Origin: Hyphobacterium indicum
GTDB lineage: Bacteria; Pseudomonadota; Alphaproteobacteria; Caulobacterales; Maricaulaceae
Assembly (NCBI RefSeq): GCF_003129605.1
Contig: NZ_QBDX01000001.1
Coordinates: forward strand, 806,001-870,000
DNA: 64,000 nucleotides
Direction: 5' to 3'
The notes below the pieces were generated by a model. It searched no databases. It was not told the origin of the DNA and saw only the letters and a program-made list of their open reading frames with translations. Below are positions 43,322 through 54,014 of the stretch, piece after piece. Each line of letters opens with the position of its first letter. Positions within the stretch are counted from its first letter, which is position 1. The position numbers and the translations under genes were made by a program.

Positions 43322-44164
43322 CTAGGCACCGCCATGCCCTGCGTCAAGCCCGGCCATCTGTGCAAGCTCACGAAGGTGCCGGGAATTCGTGGTCTGTACC
43401 ATCAGGCAATCTGTCAGCGGGCAGTCCATTGACCAGCGGAAGGCCTCGATCACCGGCAGCTGGCTTCCAGGCGGGACAGGCGAGCCAGACAGGCGGTTCC
43501 ACAACCGTTTGACCTGTCGTTTGAAATACCAGCGGTCTGCCTTTCCCAGGGGAAGGCGGAGCGAAGATCTGGCCCCGTTCTTGGCTTCGATCGCGAACAC
43601 ACGCTTGCCGACCGCCCGTGCAGTCTTGAGACGAAGGGTCAGTTCTTCTGGCATGCCCGCGTAATTGGGTGCCATGATGATATCGAACAGCTCCGCTCTG
43701 GCGGGTTCGTCCAGTTCTTCGCCACGGCCGGAAAAGCCAATATAGTGAACCAGACCGGAGTCTTTCAGATCCTGCAGGCAGGCCTGCAACGCGTCTGTCA
43801 GCTCCCCGCTTGCCGCTCCCTGCAACAATAATGCATCCACGCGATCAACACCCAGCCGCTTCAGACTGCCGTGTAGCGATGCGCGCACACCTTCCGGTGT
43901 GAAATCCCGCCGGTCTCTCTCATCGAGAATCCCGGCCTTGGTCACGATGAATAACCGGTCGCGATCCACGTCTTTCAACGCTTTGCCCAGACGGATCTCG
44001 GCTTCTCCGTCACCATATTTCGGTGCGGTATCGAAGACGGAAATACCCAGATCTATCGCTTCGCGAATCAATCGCACGGTCAAGCTGCGGTCGACTGCAT
44101 CACACTTATGGGGACCGGACACGCCAAATCCCAGCCGTGAGATTTGCGACAGGTCCAGTGTCAC
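43322..44164 (-). CDS. Aldo/keto reductase family protein
   Basis: A 280-residue TIM-barrel oxidoreductase. The catalytic tetrad region is partly visible: 'DTAPKYGDGEAEIRLGKALK' (Asp and Tyr) and 'DRLFIVTKAGI' (Lys). The GTG start overlaps the bolA stop by 4 nt. Substrate unknown. Its place between bolA and grxD may be incidental or may reflect redox stress co-expression. Confidence 0.85.
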   Translation of the reverse strand: MTLDLSQISRLGFGVSGPHKCDAVDRSLTVRLIREAIDLGISVFDTAPKYGDGEAEIRLGKALKDVDRDRLFIVTKAGILDERDRRDFTPEGVRASLHGSLKRLGVDRVDALLLQGAASGELTDALQACLQDLKDSGLVHYIGFSGRGEELDEPARAELFDIIMAPNYAGMPEELTLRLKTARAVGKRVFAIEAKNGARSSLRLPLGKADRWYFKRQVKRLWNRLSGSPVPPGSQLPVIEAFRWSMDCPLTDCLMVQTTNSRHLRELAQMAGLDAGHGGA

Positions 44165-44391
44165 GGCGCCTGCGTTTTCAGCTTCAGCGCGTGCAGTTCG
44201 CCGCCCATCCGTGCGCCAAGCGCGGCATAGACCATCTGGTGTTGCCGGATGCGTGGTAATCCGCGGAAAGCCTCGGCGGTGACGATGGCTTCATAATGAT
44301 CACCGTCCCCGGCGAGATCGACAATCTCGACCTCGGCTCCCTCAATCCCGTCCTTGATCAGGCGGCTGATCTCATCGGCTTTCATCGGCAT
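44161..44391 (-). CDS. BolA family protein
   Basis: A 76-residue protein if it starts at the ATG at 44391. A TTG at 44418 and an ATG at 44385 are alternatives, and none has a strong ribosome site. The class II-KH-like BolA fold is indicated by 'GAEVEIVDLAGDGDHYEAIV' and 'FRGLPRIRQHQMVYAALGAR', including the conserved His that ligates Fe-S with glutaredoxin. Likely partner of GrxD. Confidence 0.85.
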   Translation of the reverse strand: MPMKADEISRLIKDGIEGAEVEIVDLAGDGDHYEAIVTAEAFRGLPRIRQHQMVYAALGARMGGELHALKLKTQAP

Positions 44392-44464
44392 GACAGAATC
44401 GTATGTGGCGGCTTCCAATCCGTTTGTATAGACCGTTCTGCAAAATCTGCCATGTCAGTGGAGT

Positions 44465-45484
44465 ATGGAAAACATGCGTCATCTCGTTATCGGACTCGCC
44501 GCAGCGCTCGCTGCAACCCTTCCGGTGTCTGCACAGGATATCAATGCCGAGCAGGCGCTGGATGATCTGCGTGCCTTGACGACGGACGAGATGGATGGCC
44601 GGCGCACTGGCACCCAAGGCGCTGCTGATGCCCGCGCCTATATCAGCGAACGGTTTTTCCTGTCGGGTCTGATGGCGTTCGGTGACACCTGGGAACAGGC
44701 TTTCACCTATTCGCCGCGCCGCTCGGCTGAAGAGCTGCAAGGGATCAATCTTGTCGGGTATCATGCCGGATCAGGCGGGGCAGATAACGGCCCGGTGATT
44801 GTCGTGACGGCCCACTATGATCATCTGGGCAATTGCGGTGGTCAAATATGTAATGGTGCGGATGACAATGCCTCGGGCGTCGCCGCGATGATCGCAATTG
44901 CCGAAGCGCTGCGGGACAATCCGCCGGAACACACCATCATCTTTGCCGCGCTGGATGCCGAGGAAAACGGGCTGAATGGTGCGCGGGCGTTGGTCGCCGA
45001 TTTGCCAGTGAACCCGGACCGGGTTGTCCTCAACATCAATCTCGACATGCTGGCCATCAATGCGGAAAACGAGCTCCCGGCGGCCGGCGCGTTTCACTTT
45101 CCGTTCCTGCGCGAGCATATCGACACGATAGAGGTCGCCGAGCCGGTCCAGCTCATCCAGGGCTATGACAGCCCGGAATGGGGCCCGGGCGGCGACTGGA
45201 CCTATTCATACGACCATGCTGCGTTTCACGATGCAGGCATTCCCTGGATCTACTATGGCGTCGATTTTCACGAGCATTATCACCAGCCGACGGACGAGTT
45301 CGAAGTGGTCCAGCAGGACTTCTTCCTTGGCAACGCCCGGACAGTGCTGAACGCGGTCGTATATTTTGACGAAAGGCTGGACGTGATTGCCGCAGAACTG
45401 GCCGAACACCGGGCAGCATTGCCTGCGGTGGAGGAAGCCCGCATTGACGAGAATGGACGCTTCATGAAACCGGGGATGGAATAA
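44465..45484 (+). CDS. Exported M28-family metallopeptidase
   Basis: A 339-residue protein with a Sec signal peptide ending at 'VSA-QD'. M28 zinc ligands: 'VVTAHYDHLGNC' (His, Asp), 'GADDNASGVAAMIAIAEALR' (Asp) and 'FAALDAEENGLNGARALV' (Glu-Glu). It is probably an aminopeptidase of the envelope. The ATG at 44465 is used; an ATG nine bases later is an alternative. It is divergent from bolA and its stop lies 2 nt from the convergent purL stop. Confidence 0.88.
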   Translation: MENMRHLVIGLAAALAATLPVSAQDINAEQALDDLRALTTDEMDGRRTGTQGAADARAYISERFFLSGLMAFGDTWEQAFTYSPRRSAEELQGINLVGYHAGSGGADNGPVIVVTAHYDHLGNCGGQICNGADDNASGVAAMIAIAEALRDNPPEHTIIFAALDAEENGLNGARALVADLPVNPDRVVLNINLDMLAINAENELPAAGAFHFPFLREHIDTIEVAEPVQLIQGYDSPEWGPGGDWTYSYDHAAFHDAGIPWIYYGVDFHEHYHQPTDEFEVVQQDFFLGNARTVLNAVVYFDERLDVIAAELAEHRAALPAVEEARIDENGRFMKPGME

Positions 45485-45486
45485 GC

Positions 45487-47697
45487 CTACTCCGCCTCGC
45501 CCATCAGGGTCGGCATGAAGCTCTCGTTCACAGCCTTCAGGTCCGCAATGGAGACCTCGATCGTGCCATTGATGGTCAGAGCGTCCCCGCCGGCAATGCC
45601 GATAACGTGCAGAGGCACGCCCGCGGCCTTGGCCGCCTTGCGCATGTCCTTTGCTGCCGCTTCATCGACGGCAAGCAGATAGCGCGCCTGATCCTCGCCG
45701 AAGAGCCAGCCATGCAGCGGCAGATCGCCTTCATGCACGAGATTGAGCCCGGTACCTGACGCCATCGCCATTTCCGATGCGGCTGCGCCCAGACCACCGT
45801 CTGACAGGTCGTGGCAGGCCTTGATATGACCGGCACGGATTTGCGTACGAACGAAATCACCATGGCGCTTTTCAGCGTCGAGATCGACGGGCGGCGGGGC
45901 GCCGTCTTCGCGGTTCTCGATGACGCGCAAATAGATGGAGGCACCGAGATGGCCTTCAGTGTCGCCAACAACCATCAGGATGTCGCCCGCCGCGACACAT
46001 CCATAACCCATGCGCTTTGACAGATCAGGAATCAGGCCGACGCCGCCCACAGCCGGGGTCGGCGGAATGGCGAAGCCATTGGTCTCGTTATAGAGCGACA
46101 CATTGCCGGAAACGACCGGGAAATCGAGCACACGGCAGGCTTCCGACATACCTTCCACGCATTCGGCGAACTGCCCCATAATATGTTCTTTTTCCGGATT
46201 GCCGAAATTCATGCAGTCCGTGATGGCAATCGGGTCGGCGCCCACCGCTGTCAGATTCCGCCAGGCTTCAGCAACGGCCTGCTTGCCACCCTCGACCGGG
46301 TGGTTCTCGCAATAGCGCGGCGTGCAATCGGTGGTGATGGCAATCGCCTTGTTCGTGCCATGGACGCGCACGATTGCGGCGTCCGCTGGATCTTCTGAGC
46401 TGGCGGCCGTGTCGGCCATGACGTGGCGGTCATACTGCTTCCAGATCCACGCCTTTGAAGACAGGTCAGGCGAAACCATCATCGTCAGTATCGCTTCGGC
46501 ATAATCTTTCGGTTGGGATAGCTCGTCCGCGAATATGGCCGGTTCCGGCTCGGCCCGCTTCCACGGACGCTCATACAGGGGGGCATCCTCGGCCAGAGGA
46601 TCGAGCGGAATATCACAAACGATGGAATTCTTGTGCATCAACACCATGCGGCCAGTTTCCGTGGTCCGGCCAATCGTCGCGACATCCAGTTCCCACTTCC
46701 GGAAAATGGCCTCGGCGATGTGCTCCTTGCCCGGCTTCAGGATGAAGAGCATGCGCTCCTGGCTTTCCGACAGCATCATCTCATAGGCCGTCATGCCGGA
46801 TTCGCGCTGGGGCACCTTGTCGAGGTCCATCAATAGACCGACCTGGCCCTTACCGGCCATCTCGACGGAGGAGGAGGTCAGACCCGCCGCGCCCATGTCC
46901 TGAACAGCAGCGATGGCGTCGGTCTCCATCAGTTCCAGGCAGGCTTCGATCAGCTTCTTCTCGACAAAAGGGTCACCGACCTGGACCGTCGGGCGCTTTT
47001 CATCGCTCTCATCGTCAAATTCGGCAGACGCCATGGTCGCGCCGTGAATGCCGTCACGGCCGGTTTTCGAGCCGACATAGACAATCGGCTGCCCCGGTTC
47101 CGCGCCGCGCGCATAGAAAATCTTGTCAGTATCGGCGAGGCCGACCGCCATCGCATTGACGAGGATATTGCCATTATAGCCGGAATGAAAATTGGTCTCA
47201 CCGCCGACAGTCGGCACGCCGACGCAATTGCCGTAGCCGCCAATACCGGCCACGACGCCGGAAACCAGCTGACGCGTCTTGGGATGCTCCGGCGCGCCAA
47301 AGCGCAGCGCATTCATCAGCGCAATCGGCCGCGCGCCCATCGTGAAGACATCGCGAAGAATGCCGCCCACGCCCGTCGCCGCGCCCTGATAGGGCTCGAT
47401 ATAGGAAGGGTGGTTGTGGCTCTCCATCTTGAAGATACAGGCTTGGCCATCGCCGATATCCACGACACCGGCATTCTCGCCCGGTCCCTGGATCACCTTC
47501 TCGCCGGTGGTCGGAAACTTCTTCAGATGGATTCGGGATGACTTGTAGGAACAATGCTCGGACCACATGACCGAGAAAATGCCGAGCTCGACCAGATTCG
47601 GCGCCCGGCCGAGAATCTCCACGGCCTTGTCATATTCGTCCGCGGGCAAGTGCGAAGCCGCAATCTCGGGGGTAATGCCTTCAGCGTATTGGCTCAT
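45487..47697 (-). CDS. purL: Phosphoribosylformylglycinamidine synthase subunit PurL
   Basis: A 736-residue small-type PurL, which needs separate PurQ and PurS subunits, both encoded here. Start '[16 protein letters not shown]' at 47697 is 1 nt after purQ. Motifs: '[17 protein letters not shown]' (catalytic His), '[20 protein letters not shown]' and '[20 protein letters not shown]'. It converts FGAR to FGAM in purine synthesis. Confidence 0.97.
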   Translation of the reverse strand: MSQYAEGITPEIAASHLPADEYDKAVEILGRAPNLVELGIFSVMWSEHCSYKSSRIHLKKFPTTGEKVIQGPGENAGVVDIGDGQACIFKMESHNHPSYIEPYQGAATGVGGILRDVFTMGARPIALMNALRFGAPEHPKTRQLVSGVVAGIGGYGNCVGVPTVGGETNFHSGYNGNILVNAMAVGLADTDKIFYARGAEPGQPIVYVGSKTGRDGIHGATMASAEFDDESDEKRPTVQVGDPFVEKKLIEACLELMETDAIAAVQDMGAAGLTSSSVEMAGKGQVGLLMDLDKVPQRESGMTAYEMMLSESQERMLFILKPGKEHIAEAIFRKWELDVATIGRTTETGRMVLMHKNSIVCDIPLDPLAEDAPLYERPWKRAEPEPAIFADELSQPKDYAEAILTMMVSPDLSSKAWIWKQYDRHVMADTAASSEDPADAAIVRVHGTNKAIAITTDCTPRYCENHPVEGGKQAVAEAWRNLTAVGADPIAITDCMNFGNPEKEHIMGQFAECVEGMSEACRVLDFPVVSGNVSLYNETNGFAIPPTPAVGGVGLIPDLSKRMGYGCVAAGDILMVVGDTEGHLGASIYLRVIENREDGAPPPVDLDAEKRHGDFVRTQIRAGHIKACHDLSDGGLGAAASEMAMASGTGLNLVHEGDLPLHGWLFGEDQARYLLAVDEAAAKDMRKAAKAAGVPLHVIGIAGGDALTINGTIEVSIADLKAVNESFMPTLMGEAE

Positions 47698-47698
47698 C

Positions 47699-48361
47699 TC
47701 ACGCACTCCCCAGCAGGCTTTCAAAGACAGCGAGGCCGTCCGTACCGCCATGATCGGCGTCGATGGCGCGTTCCGGGTGGGGCATCATGCCCATCACATT
47801 GCCGCGCTCATTGGTGATGCCGGCAATGTCGCGCGCCGAACCATTCGGATTGCGCGCATAGCGGAACACGACTTGGCCCTCGCTTTCCAGCCGGTCCAGC
47901 GTTTCGTCATCGGCAAAATAATTGCCGTCATGGTGGGCGATCGGGATCACCACATCGCGATTGGTTGCATAGCCGCTGGTAAAGCGCGTATTGGCATTCT
48001 CCACACGAAGCGGTGATTTCTCGCAGACAAAGTGCAGGCTGGCATTGCGCATCAGCGCGCCGGGCAGGAGCCCGGTCTCGATCAGGATCTGGAAGCCGTT
48101 ACAGACGCCCAGCACAGGCCTGCCAGCTTCGGCATGGGCCTTCACAGCGGGGATGATGTGCGAGACCCCCGCCATCGCACCGCAGCGCAAATAATCGCCA
48201 TAGGAAAACCCGCCTGGCAGCATCACGAATTCCGTGCCGTCGGGCAGGGTGGTTTCCTGATGCCAGACCATGGCCGGCGCGGTGCCCGTGACCTTCTGGA
48301 TCGCCATGGCGGCATCGCGATCACAATTGGAACCGGGAAAGACAATGACAGCGGATTTCAT
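47699..48361 (-). CDS. purQ: FGAM synthase glutaminase subunit PurQ
   Basis: A 220-residue class I glutamine amidotransferase. The nucleophile is Cys in '[20 protein letters not shown]', and His/Glu are near the C-terminus ('[14 protein letters not shown]'). It supplies ammonia to PurL. The ATG at 48361 starts '[18 protein letters not shown]'. The gap to the upstream toxin gene is 70 nt. Confidence 0.96.
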   Translation of the reverse strand: MKSAVIVFPGSNCDRDAAMAIQKVTGTAPAMVWHQETTLPDGTEFVMLPGGFSYGDYLRCGAMAGVSHIIPAVKAHAEAGRPVLGVCNGFQILIETGLLPGALMRNASLHFVCEKSPLRVENANTRFTSGYATNRDVVIPIAHHDGNYFADDETLDRLESEGQVVFRYARNPNGSARDIAGITNERGNVMGMMPHPERAIDADHGGTDGLAVFESLLGSA

Positions 48362-48431
48362 GGGCGCAGCCTTTAGCAATGCGGCTCACCAAAAGCGAGC
48401 CCCGGGAATCAGCAGAGATGCGGGATCATAT

Positions 48432-48725
48432 TCATATTTCCGGCTGAAGTTGCCGGTTGTGCACAATCCGCAACACACGGACACATCTGCTCTCGATTTT
48501 GTAGATTAAACGATGCGAACCGCTAGGAGCCACGCGCACATCACCGGAGGCATTCAAAGCGCGGCCACTCTCTGGGAAGTTACCTAGTGCGGTCATCGTG
48601 CCAAGCAGGGAGTCGATGTAAATATCGGCCTGTTGCCGGCCAAACAATCGCGCACTCTCCAGATAGATGAAACGCAACTCCCGGGCTGCGCGGGTGCTGA
48701 GTTCAGTCCGGATAGCCAAGATCAA
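48432..48725 (-). CDS. parE: ParE/RelE-type toxin
   Basis: A 97-residue RelE/ParE-superfamily protein: 'AARELRFIYLESARLFGRQQ', 'FPESGRALNASGDVRVAPSG' and the final 'RCVRVLRIVHNRQ'. The start is a TTG (48725, with aggaag upstream) or another TTG at 48719. It overlaps the antitoxin end by 23 nt, the usual arrangement. ParE toxins target gyrase and RelE toxins cut mRNA; which applies is unknown. Confidence 0.82.
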   Translation of the reverse strand: MILAIRTELSTRAARELRFIYLESARLFGRQQADIYIDSLLGTMTALGNFPESGRALNASGDVRVAPSGSHRLIYKIESRCVRVLRIVHNRQLQPEI

Positions 48726-48957
48726 TCGCTTCCTGGCGAGCCTCCGCCACGACTTGTTCAGGCGTCTTGTCGCTCATACCGCTGTCGATGCCTTCCTGGA
48801 TCAGGCGCTCCAGTTCTTTTTGCTGGGCCGCGCGCTCCTGTTCGCGGCGGATCAGGTCGCGGACATAATCGCTGACATTGGCGAAGCGGCCATTGCCCGC
48901 CTGTTGTTCGACAAACGCCTTCAAGCCATCGGGAAGGGAAATGTTCATGGTCGCCAT
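48703..48957 (-). CDS. parD: ParD-type antitoxin
   Basis: An 84-residue ribbon-helix-helix antitoxin. Its N-terminus 'MATMNISLPDGLKAFVEQQA' and 'NVSDYVRDLIRREQERAAQQ' are standard ParD features; the acidic C-terminus should bind the toxin. The ATG at 48957 has aaggagcg upstream. It has its own promoter with an internal palindrome, so it is likely autoregulated. Confidence 0.9.
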   Translation of the reverse strand: MATMNISLPDGLKAFVEQQAGNGRFANVSDYVRDLIRREQERAAQQKELERLIQEGIDSGMSDKTPEQVVAEARQEAIDLGYPD

Positions 48958-48981
48958 AATACGCTCCTTTGATGAAGCGCA

Positions 48982-49011
48982 ATTATGACAGAGATTGACA
49001 ATCTTTGCCAA
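48982..49011 (-). promoter_or_regulatory. parDE promoter with operator palindrome
   Basis: On the minus strand TTGGCA (49006-49011) and CATAAT (48982-48987) are 18 bases apart. The perfect palindrome agattg-a-caatct (48992-49004) fills the spacer, as expected for ParD autorepression. Confidence 0.7.
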
Positions 49012-49030
49012 TAATGAAGACGCGCAGCCC

Positions 49031-49270
49031 TCAGACCATCTCGATCGAGAAGTTCTCGATAACCGGATTGGCCAGCAATTTCTTGCACATGTCTTCGACG
49101 CGGGTTTTCGCGGCTTCAGCATCATCGCCGGCAAGGTCCAGCTCGATCAGCTTGCCCTGACGCGCGTTCTCGACTTCGTCAAAGCCGAGATTTTTCAGGG
49201 CTCCGGCAACGGCCGCACCCTGCGGGTCCAGAACACCGGGCTTCAGGTAAACGTGGATGCGCGCTTTCAC
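49031..49270 (-). CDS. purS: FGAM synthase subunit PurS
   Basis: A 79-residue PurS: '[20 protein letters not shown]' and '[20 protein letters not shown]'. It bridges PurL and PurQ. Its start overlaps the purC stop by 4 nt, so it is coupled to purC. Confidence 0.95.
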   Translation of the reverse strand: MKARIHVYLKPGVLDPQGAAVAGALKNLGFDEVENARQGKLIELDLAGDDAEAAKTRVEDMCKKLLANPVIENFSIEMV

Positions 49271-50028
49271 TTCATGACCTCTTCGATATTGGTGATCGTT
49301 CCTGATTCGCGGATCACACCCAGACGGCGGGCAACTTCGGTATAGGCTTCGGTGACATTACCCAGATCGCGGCGGAATCGGTCCTTGTCCATTTTCTCGT
49401 TGGTTTCGATATCCCACAAGCGGCAACTGTCCGGGCTGATCTCGTCGGCCAGGACAATCCGCATCATATCACCTTCGAACAGGCGTCCGAACTCGATCTT
49501 GAAATCGATCAGCTGAATGCCGACGGCGGCGAACATGCCGGTCAGATAGTCATTGATCCGCACGGTCAGGGCGATGATGTCGTCAAGATCCTGCGGGCTG
49601 GCCCAGTTGAACGCCGTGATGTGATCTTCTGTCACCAGCGGGTCGCCCAGCGCATCATTCTTGTAGCAGTATTCGATGATCGAGCGGGGCAGGGGAGAAC
49701 CCTCCTCGATGCCCAGCCGTGTGCACAGCGAGCCCGCAGCGACATTACGGACGATCACTTCCAGCGGAATGATCTCGACCTGGCGCACCAGCTGTTCACG
49801 CATATTGAGCCGCCGGATAAAATGGGTGGGTATGCCCGCCCGCATCAATCCGATCATGATGAATTCGCTGATCCGGTTATTCAGAACGCCCTTGCCTTCC
49901 AGCGTGGCTTTTTTCTGATTGTTGAAAGCCGTCGCATCGTCCTTGAAATACTGCACAAGCGTGCCCGGCTCCGGTCCTTCGTAAAGGATTTTCGCCTTGC
50001 CTTCGTAGATCATCTTGCGGCGTGCCAT
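49267..50028 (-). CDS. purC: SAICAR synthase PurC
   Basis: A 253-residue enzyme joining CAIR and aspartate. The start ATG at 50028 gives '[20 protein letters not shown]'. Motifs: '[20 protein letters not shown]'-type segment and '[20 protein letters not shown]'. The ORF open upstream is not conserved. First gene of purC-purS, upstream of the parDE insertion. Confidence 0.96.
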   Translation of the reverse strand: MARRKMIYEGKAKILYEGPEPGTLVQYFKDDATAFNNQKKATLEGKGVLNNRISEFIMIGLMRAGIPTHFIRRLNMREQLVRQVEIIPLEVIVRNVAAGSLCTRLGIEEGSPLPRSIIEYCYKNDALGDPLVTEDHITAFNWASPQDLDDIIALTVRINDYLTGMFAAVGIQLIDFKIEFGRLFEGDMMRIVLADEISPDSCRLWDIETNEKMDKDRFRRDLGNVTEAYTEVARRLGVIRESGTITNIEEVMK

Positions 50029-50231
50029 CGCCTTGCTCCATGCGCGGGACCAATGGTCCGAAAAAGCAAACGGCCCCGAATCGATCCGCAGGGCCGCTTG
50101 AGAGAGCCCATACTTACTCTGCGCAGGGCCGTGCTGCAATGCGGTCATGTGCGCCGCCGCGAATGATTGATTTACGGACCGTCTCAAGCTAACGGAGGAG
50201 CAGTAATATCTGCCTGCCGAAGGAGCACAGC

Positions 50232-50555
50232 ATGAGCGGAATGGACGATCGCGAAAAAGGACTTGAAGGCCGGTTCGCGCATGATCAGGAACTGGAGTTC
50301 AAGGCGACTGTCCGCCGTAACAAGCTTTTGGGGCTCTGGGTTGCCGGGCAGCTGGGCAAAAGCGGCGAAGAGGCTCAGGAATATGCCAAGACGGTCGTCA
50401 AGGCGGACTTCGAGGAAGCCGGCCATGAGGACGTCTATCGCAAGGTCAAGGGTGATCTGGATGCGGCGGACGTCGACGTTTCCGAACACGTCATCCGGAC
50501 GAAGATGGATCAGCTCCTCGCCGACGCCCGTCAGCAGATCATGTCGGAAGGCTAG
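50232..50555 (+). CDS. DUF1476 protein (ATP synthase zeta-like inhibitor)
   Basis: A 107-residue helical protein: '[20 protein letters not shown]', '[12 protein letters not shown]'-like segment and '[19 protein letters not shown]'. DUF1476 includes the zeta subunit that inhibits F1F0-ATPase rotation in Paracoccus and other alphaproteobacteria. Divergent from purC. The stop overlaps the convergent DUF2892 gene in a CTAG tetranucleotide. Confidence 0.9.
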   Translation: MSGMDDREKGLEGRFAHDQELEFKATVRRNKLLGLWVAGQLGKSGEEAQEYAKTVVKADFEEAGHEDVYRKVKGDLDAADVDVSEHVIRTKMDQLLADARQQIMSEG

Positions 50556-50755
50556 CTGAACGCCCCGCCTTCTTTCAGGCCCATCGCCTTGAAAATCATT
50601 GCGGCCGGGCAGAAGCCGGTGAAGCTGGATTGCACCAGATTCAGGCCGACAAAGGCCGTCAGCGCCAGCCAGTAGGGGCTGAACGCCCAGGCCAGTCCCA
50701 GCGACACCAGCACCATGATGCCGGCAAAAAGGGTCACAGCTCTGCCAATAGTCAT
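50552..50755 (-). CDS. DUF2892 membrane protein
   Basis: A 67-residue protein with two transmembrane helices: 'TLFAGIMVLVSLGLAWAFSP' and 'WLALTAFVGLNLVQSSFTGF', then 'CPAAMIF'. DUF2892 proteins often accompany rhodanese and sulfide-oxidation genes (the YgaP membrane part is related). It lies 1 nt after the RND pump stop and is probably the last gene of that operon. The conserved Cys in 'GFCPA' may matter for sulfur transfer; this is inference. Confidence 0.85.
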   Translation of the reverse strand: MTIGRAVTLFAGIMVLVSLGLAWAFSPYWLALTAFVGLNLVQSSFTGFCPAAMIFKAMGLKEGGAFS

Positions 50756-50756
50756 G

Positions 50757-53700
50757 TCAGTCTCCTTGCGGGGTTGAAGCAGCCGGTTCGGCCGTCTTCG
50801 GGGTGTAAGGGGCATCGGCATCCTTGAAGATCACATAGATCGCGGGAATGACGAGCACGGTAAGAAGGGTAGAGGACGCAAGGCCGAAGAGGAGCGATAT
50901 CGCCAGGCCCTGGAATATCGGGTCGGTCAGGATGACCGATGCACCGATCATGGCGGCAAGGGCGGTCAGCAGGATCGGTTTGAACCGGATCGCCCCGGCG
51001 CGCAGCAGCGTGTCGCGCAAGGGCTCACCCGCCTCTGCACCATGGCGGATAAAATCGACCAGCAGAATGGAGTTGCGGACGATAATCCCGGCCAGCGCGA
51101 TAAATCCGATCATCGAGGTGGCGGTAAAGGCGGCCCCGAAAATCCAGTGTCCGAAAATTATGCCGATAAAGGTCAGCGGAATGGGCGTGAGGATAATCAG
51201 CGGCACCCGGAACGATCCGAACTGGGCGACGACCAGCACATAAATGCCCAGCAGGGCGACCATGAAAGCGGCCCCCATGTCGCGGAAAGTGACATAGGTA
51301 ATCTCCCATTCCCCGTCCCAGAGCAGGGTGACATCCGCATCGCTCTCGGGTTGGCCATAAAGGCGGATAACCGGCTGGGGAATATCGTCTGACCATTCGC
51401 GGTTTTCCAGCGCGTCAGCCACAGCCATCATGCCATAGATCGGCGCTTCATAATCTCCGGCCAGCTCGCCCATGACCATTTCAGCATAGCGGCCATTGCG
51501 GCGGAAAATCGGATAGGAGCCGGCCTCTTCGGTCACCGTGACGACATCGCCCAGCTCGGCAATCTCGCGGGATCCGGGCAAGGTGTTGGCTGGCACCGGC
51601 GTGGACGCCAGCCGCTCGCTCCAGTTCAGGCCGCTATCGGGTAATTGCACCGTTATCTCGACGGGATTGCGGCCCTCACCGCGATGGGAATATCCTACCG
51701 GCATGCCCTCAAACAGCGCCCGGATCGTGTCATAGACATCCGATTGCTGAACCCGGAAGAATTCCAGGCTTTCCTGATCGATCGCGATCCGCAGGCGTGG
51801 CCGCGGCGTGCCGAAACTATCGTCGATATCGACGATATAGGGCACGTCATTGAACGCAGCGCGCACCTCGCTGGCCACGGCCCGGCGGGTATCGGCATCC
51901 GGTCCGTAGATTTCCGCGAGCAGCGTGGCAAGCACGGGCGGACCCGGCGGAATTTCCGCGACGCGGATCACCGTGCCTTCCGGCACATCCAGATCCGCCA
52001 GCAGTTCGCGGGCTTCCAGCGCAATCTCGTGAGAGGAGCGGTCACGGTGATGCTTGGCTTCCAGATTGACCTGTAGATCGCCCAGTTCCGGCCGGGCCCG
52101 CAGATAGTAATGCCGGACCAGACCGTTGAAATTGAATGGCGCCGCTGTCCCGGCATAGGCCTGGATTGTGGTGGCCTCGGGCAGGGCAGACAAACGCTCG
52201 GCGGCTTCCATCAGCACCCGCTCGGTGCGTTCCAGCGTCGCGCCTTCGGGCAGGTCCACAACGACCTGGAATTCCGACTTGTTGTCAAACGGCAGCAGTT
52301 TGACCGTGACGGTGCGGGTGAAGAACAGCGTCATGGAAAGCGCGGTCAGAATCCCCACAATGATCAGCAACGTCCAGGCACTCTTGCGGGACTTGATGAC
52401 CGGATTGGCAACGCGGCGATACCATCGTCCGAGCACACCTTCGCTTTCATGTGCCGCATGACCGCCCGCATGCTTGCGGCGGCCGGCAATCACCTTCATC
52501 AGCCACGGCGTCAGGATGACGGCCACAAAGAAGGAGAAGATCATGGCGGCCGATGCGTTGATCGGGATCGGGGCCATATACGGCCCCATCAGGCCGGACA
52601 CGAACAGCATGGGCAAGAGCGCCGCCACCACGGTCAGCGTGGCGACAATGGTCGGATTGCCGACTTCTGCGACGGCTTCAATCGCCGACTGAACGCGTGA
52701 CTTCCCGGTATCCATGGCCCAGTGCCGCGCAATGTTCTCGATCACGACGATGGCGTCATCGACCAGAATGCCGATCGAGAAAATCAGGGCGAACAGCGAC
52801 ACCCGGTTGATCGTGAATCCCATCAGATTTGAAGCAAACAGGGTCAAGAGGATCGTGGTCGGGATGACGACGAGCACCACCAGGCCTTCGCGCCAGCCGA
52901 TCACGAAGGTAACCAGCAAAACGATGGAGATCGTTGCCAGTCCGAGATGGAAGAGCAACTCGTTGGCTTTTTCGTTGGCGGTCTCGCCATAATTTCGGGT
53001 GATGGTGACGACCAGATCATCCGGGATGAGATCGCCGCGCAGGAGTTCGAGCCGCTCGAGGATATGCTCCGACACCACCACCGCATTCGCGCCCTCGCGC
53101 TTGGCGATGGCGAGCGTGACAGCCGGGGTTCGTGTCCAGCCGCCTTCATGGCCCTCGCGGGTCAGATTCCAGGCGCGCGCATCCGCCGGTGCGGCCCCGA
53201 CAACGACATCCGCGACATCGCGCACATAGACCGGGCGGCCATCGCGCGTGGTCAGCAGGAGCAGGCCGATATCCGGCCCGTCCTGCAGGGTTTGCCCGGC
53301 GGCGATGGTGCGGGTCTCATCAAGTGCGGTGACACTGCCTGCAGGGAAGGAGCGATTGGCCTCGGCCAGACGTCCCGCCAGCTGTTGCAGGGTCACGCCA
53401 TATTGCGACAGGCGTTCGGGATCGGGCTCGATCCGAATCTGGTCGGCGCGCCCGCCCACTATATAGGTCTGGCCGACATCCTCGACATTCATCAGCGCGG
53501 ACCGCAATTCCTCCGCCACATTGAAGATCGCATTGTCGTCCCAGCGCTCCGCCGTTTCCGGTGAGGGTGAGAGAGTGAGAGAGACGATAGCCACGTCACT
53601 GATGCCGCGCCCGGCGATCAGGGGTTCGGGAATGCCCAGTGGCATTTGCGCATAATTGGCGCGGATTTCTTCATGCACCCGCAAGATGGCATCATCGAAA

Positions 53701-54014
53701 TCCGTACCGACTTCAAAGCGGGCGGTGACCATCACCTGATCGTCTTCGGTCTGCGAATAGATATGTTCGACATCCCGGATGGAGCCGATAATGGCTTCCA
53801 GCGGCTCGGTGATCAGTTCGACGGCATCCGGCGCGCGCAAGCCTTCGGCGCGCACCATCACATCCACCATGGGCACCGAAATCTGGGGTTCTTCCTCCCG
53901 CGGAATAGTCATCAGCGCAATCAGGCCGACGGCCAGCGACGCCAGCAGGATCAGCGGCGACAGCGGCGAATTGATAAAGGCCCGCGTCAGGTTTCCGGAA
54001 ATGCCCAGCTTCAT
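50757..54014 (-). CDS. RND-family efflux permease
   Basis: A 1,085-residue inner-membrane pump subunit with two repeats of a large periplasmic loop and transmembrane bundle. Early segments: '[20 protein letters not shown]', then '[20 protein letters not shown]'. Middle: '[20 protein letters not shown]' carries the proton-relay Asp pair. C-terminal half: '[20 protein letters not shown]'. It overlaps its adaptor by 4 nt. Which substrate it exports is unknown; the neighbours suggest a sulfur compound. No outer-membrane channel gene is adjacent. Confidence 0.9.
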   Translation of the reverse strand: MKLGISGNLTRAFINSPLSPLILLASLAVGLIALMTIPREEEPQISVPMVDVMVRAEGLRAPDAVELITEPLEAIIGSIRDVEHIYSQTEDDQVMVTARFEVGTDFDDAILRVHEEIRANYAQMPLGIPEPLIAGRGISDVAIVSLTLSPSPETAERWDDNAIFNVAEELRSALMNVEDVGQTYIVGGRADQIRIEPDPERLSQYGVTLQQLAGRLAEANRSFPAGSVTALDETRTIAAGQTLQDGPDIGLLLLTTRDGRPVYVRDVADVVVGAAPADARAWNLTREGHEGGWTRTPAVTLAIAKREGANAVVVSEHILERLELLRGDLIPDDLVVTITRNYGETANEKANELLFHLGLATISIVLLVTFVIGWREGLVVLVVIPTTILLTLFASNLMGFTINRVSLFALIFSIGILVDDAIVVIENIARHWAMDTGKSRVQSAIEAVAEVGNPTIVATLTVVAALLPMLFVSGLMGPYMAPIPINASAAMIFSFFVAVILTPWLMKVIAGRRKHAGGHAAHESEGVLGRWYRRVANPVIKSRKSAWTLLIIVGILTALSMTLFFTRTVTVKLLPFDNKSEFQVVVDLPEGATLERTERVLMEAAERLSALPEATTIQAYAGTAAPFNFNGLVRHYYLRARPELGDLQVNLEAKHHRDRSSHEIALEARELLADLDVPEGTVIRVAEIPPGPPVLATLLAEIYGPDADTRRAVASEVRAAFNDVPYIVDIDDSFGTPRPRLRIAIDQESLEFFRVQQSDVYDTIRALFEGMPVGYSHRGEGRNPVEITVQLPDSGLNWSERLASTPVPANTLPGSREIAELGDVVTVTEEAGSYPIFRRNGRYAEMVMGELAGDYEAPIYGMMAVADALENREWSDDIPQPVIRLYGQPESDADVTLLWDGEWEITYVTFRDMGAAFMVALLGIYVLVVAQFGSFRVPLIILTPIPLTFIGIIFGHWIFGAAFTATSMIGFIALAGIIVRNSILLVDFIRHGAEAGEPLRDTLLRAGAIRFKPILLTALAAMIGASVILTDPIFQGLAISLLFGLASSTLLTVLVIPAIYVIFKDADAPYTPKTAEPAASTPQGD

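Noticed and set aside
50029-50231. Purine riboswitch in the purC/DUF1476 gap
   Set aside because: One loose hairpin is present but no conserved junction sequences of known purine riboswitches could be recognised.
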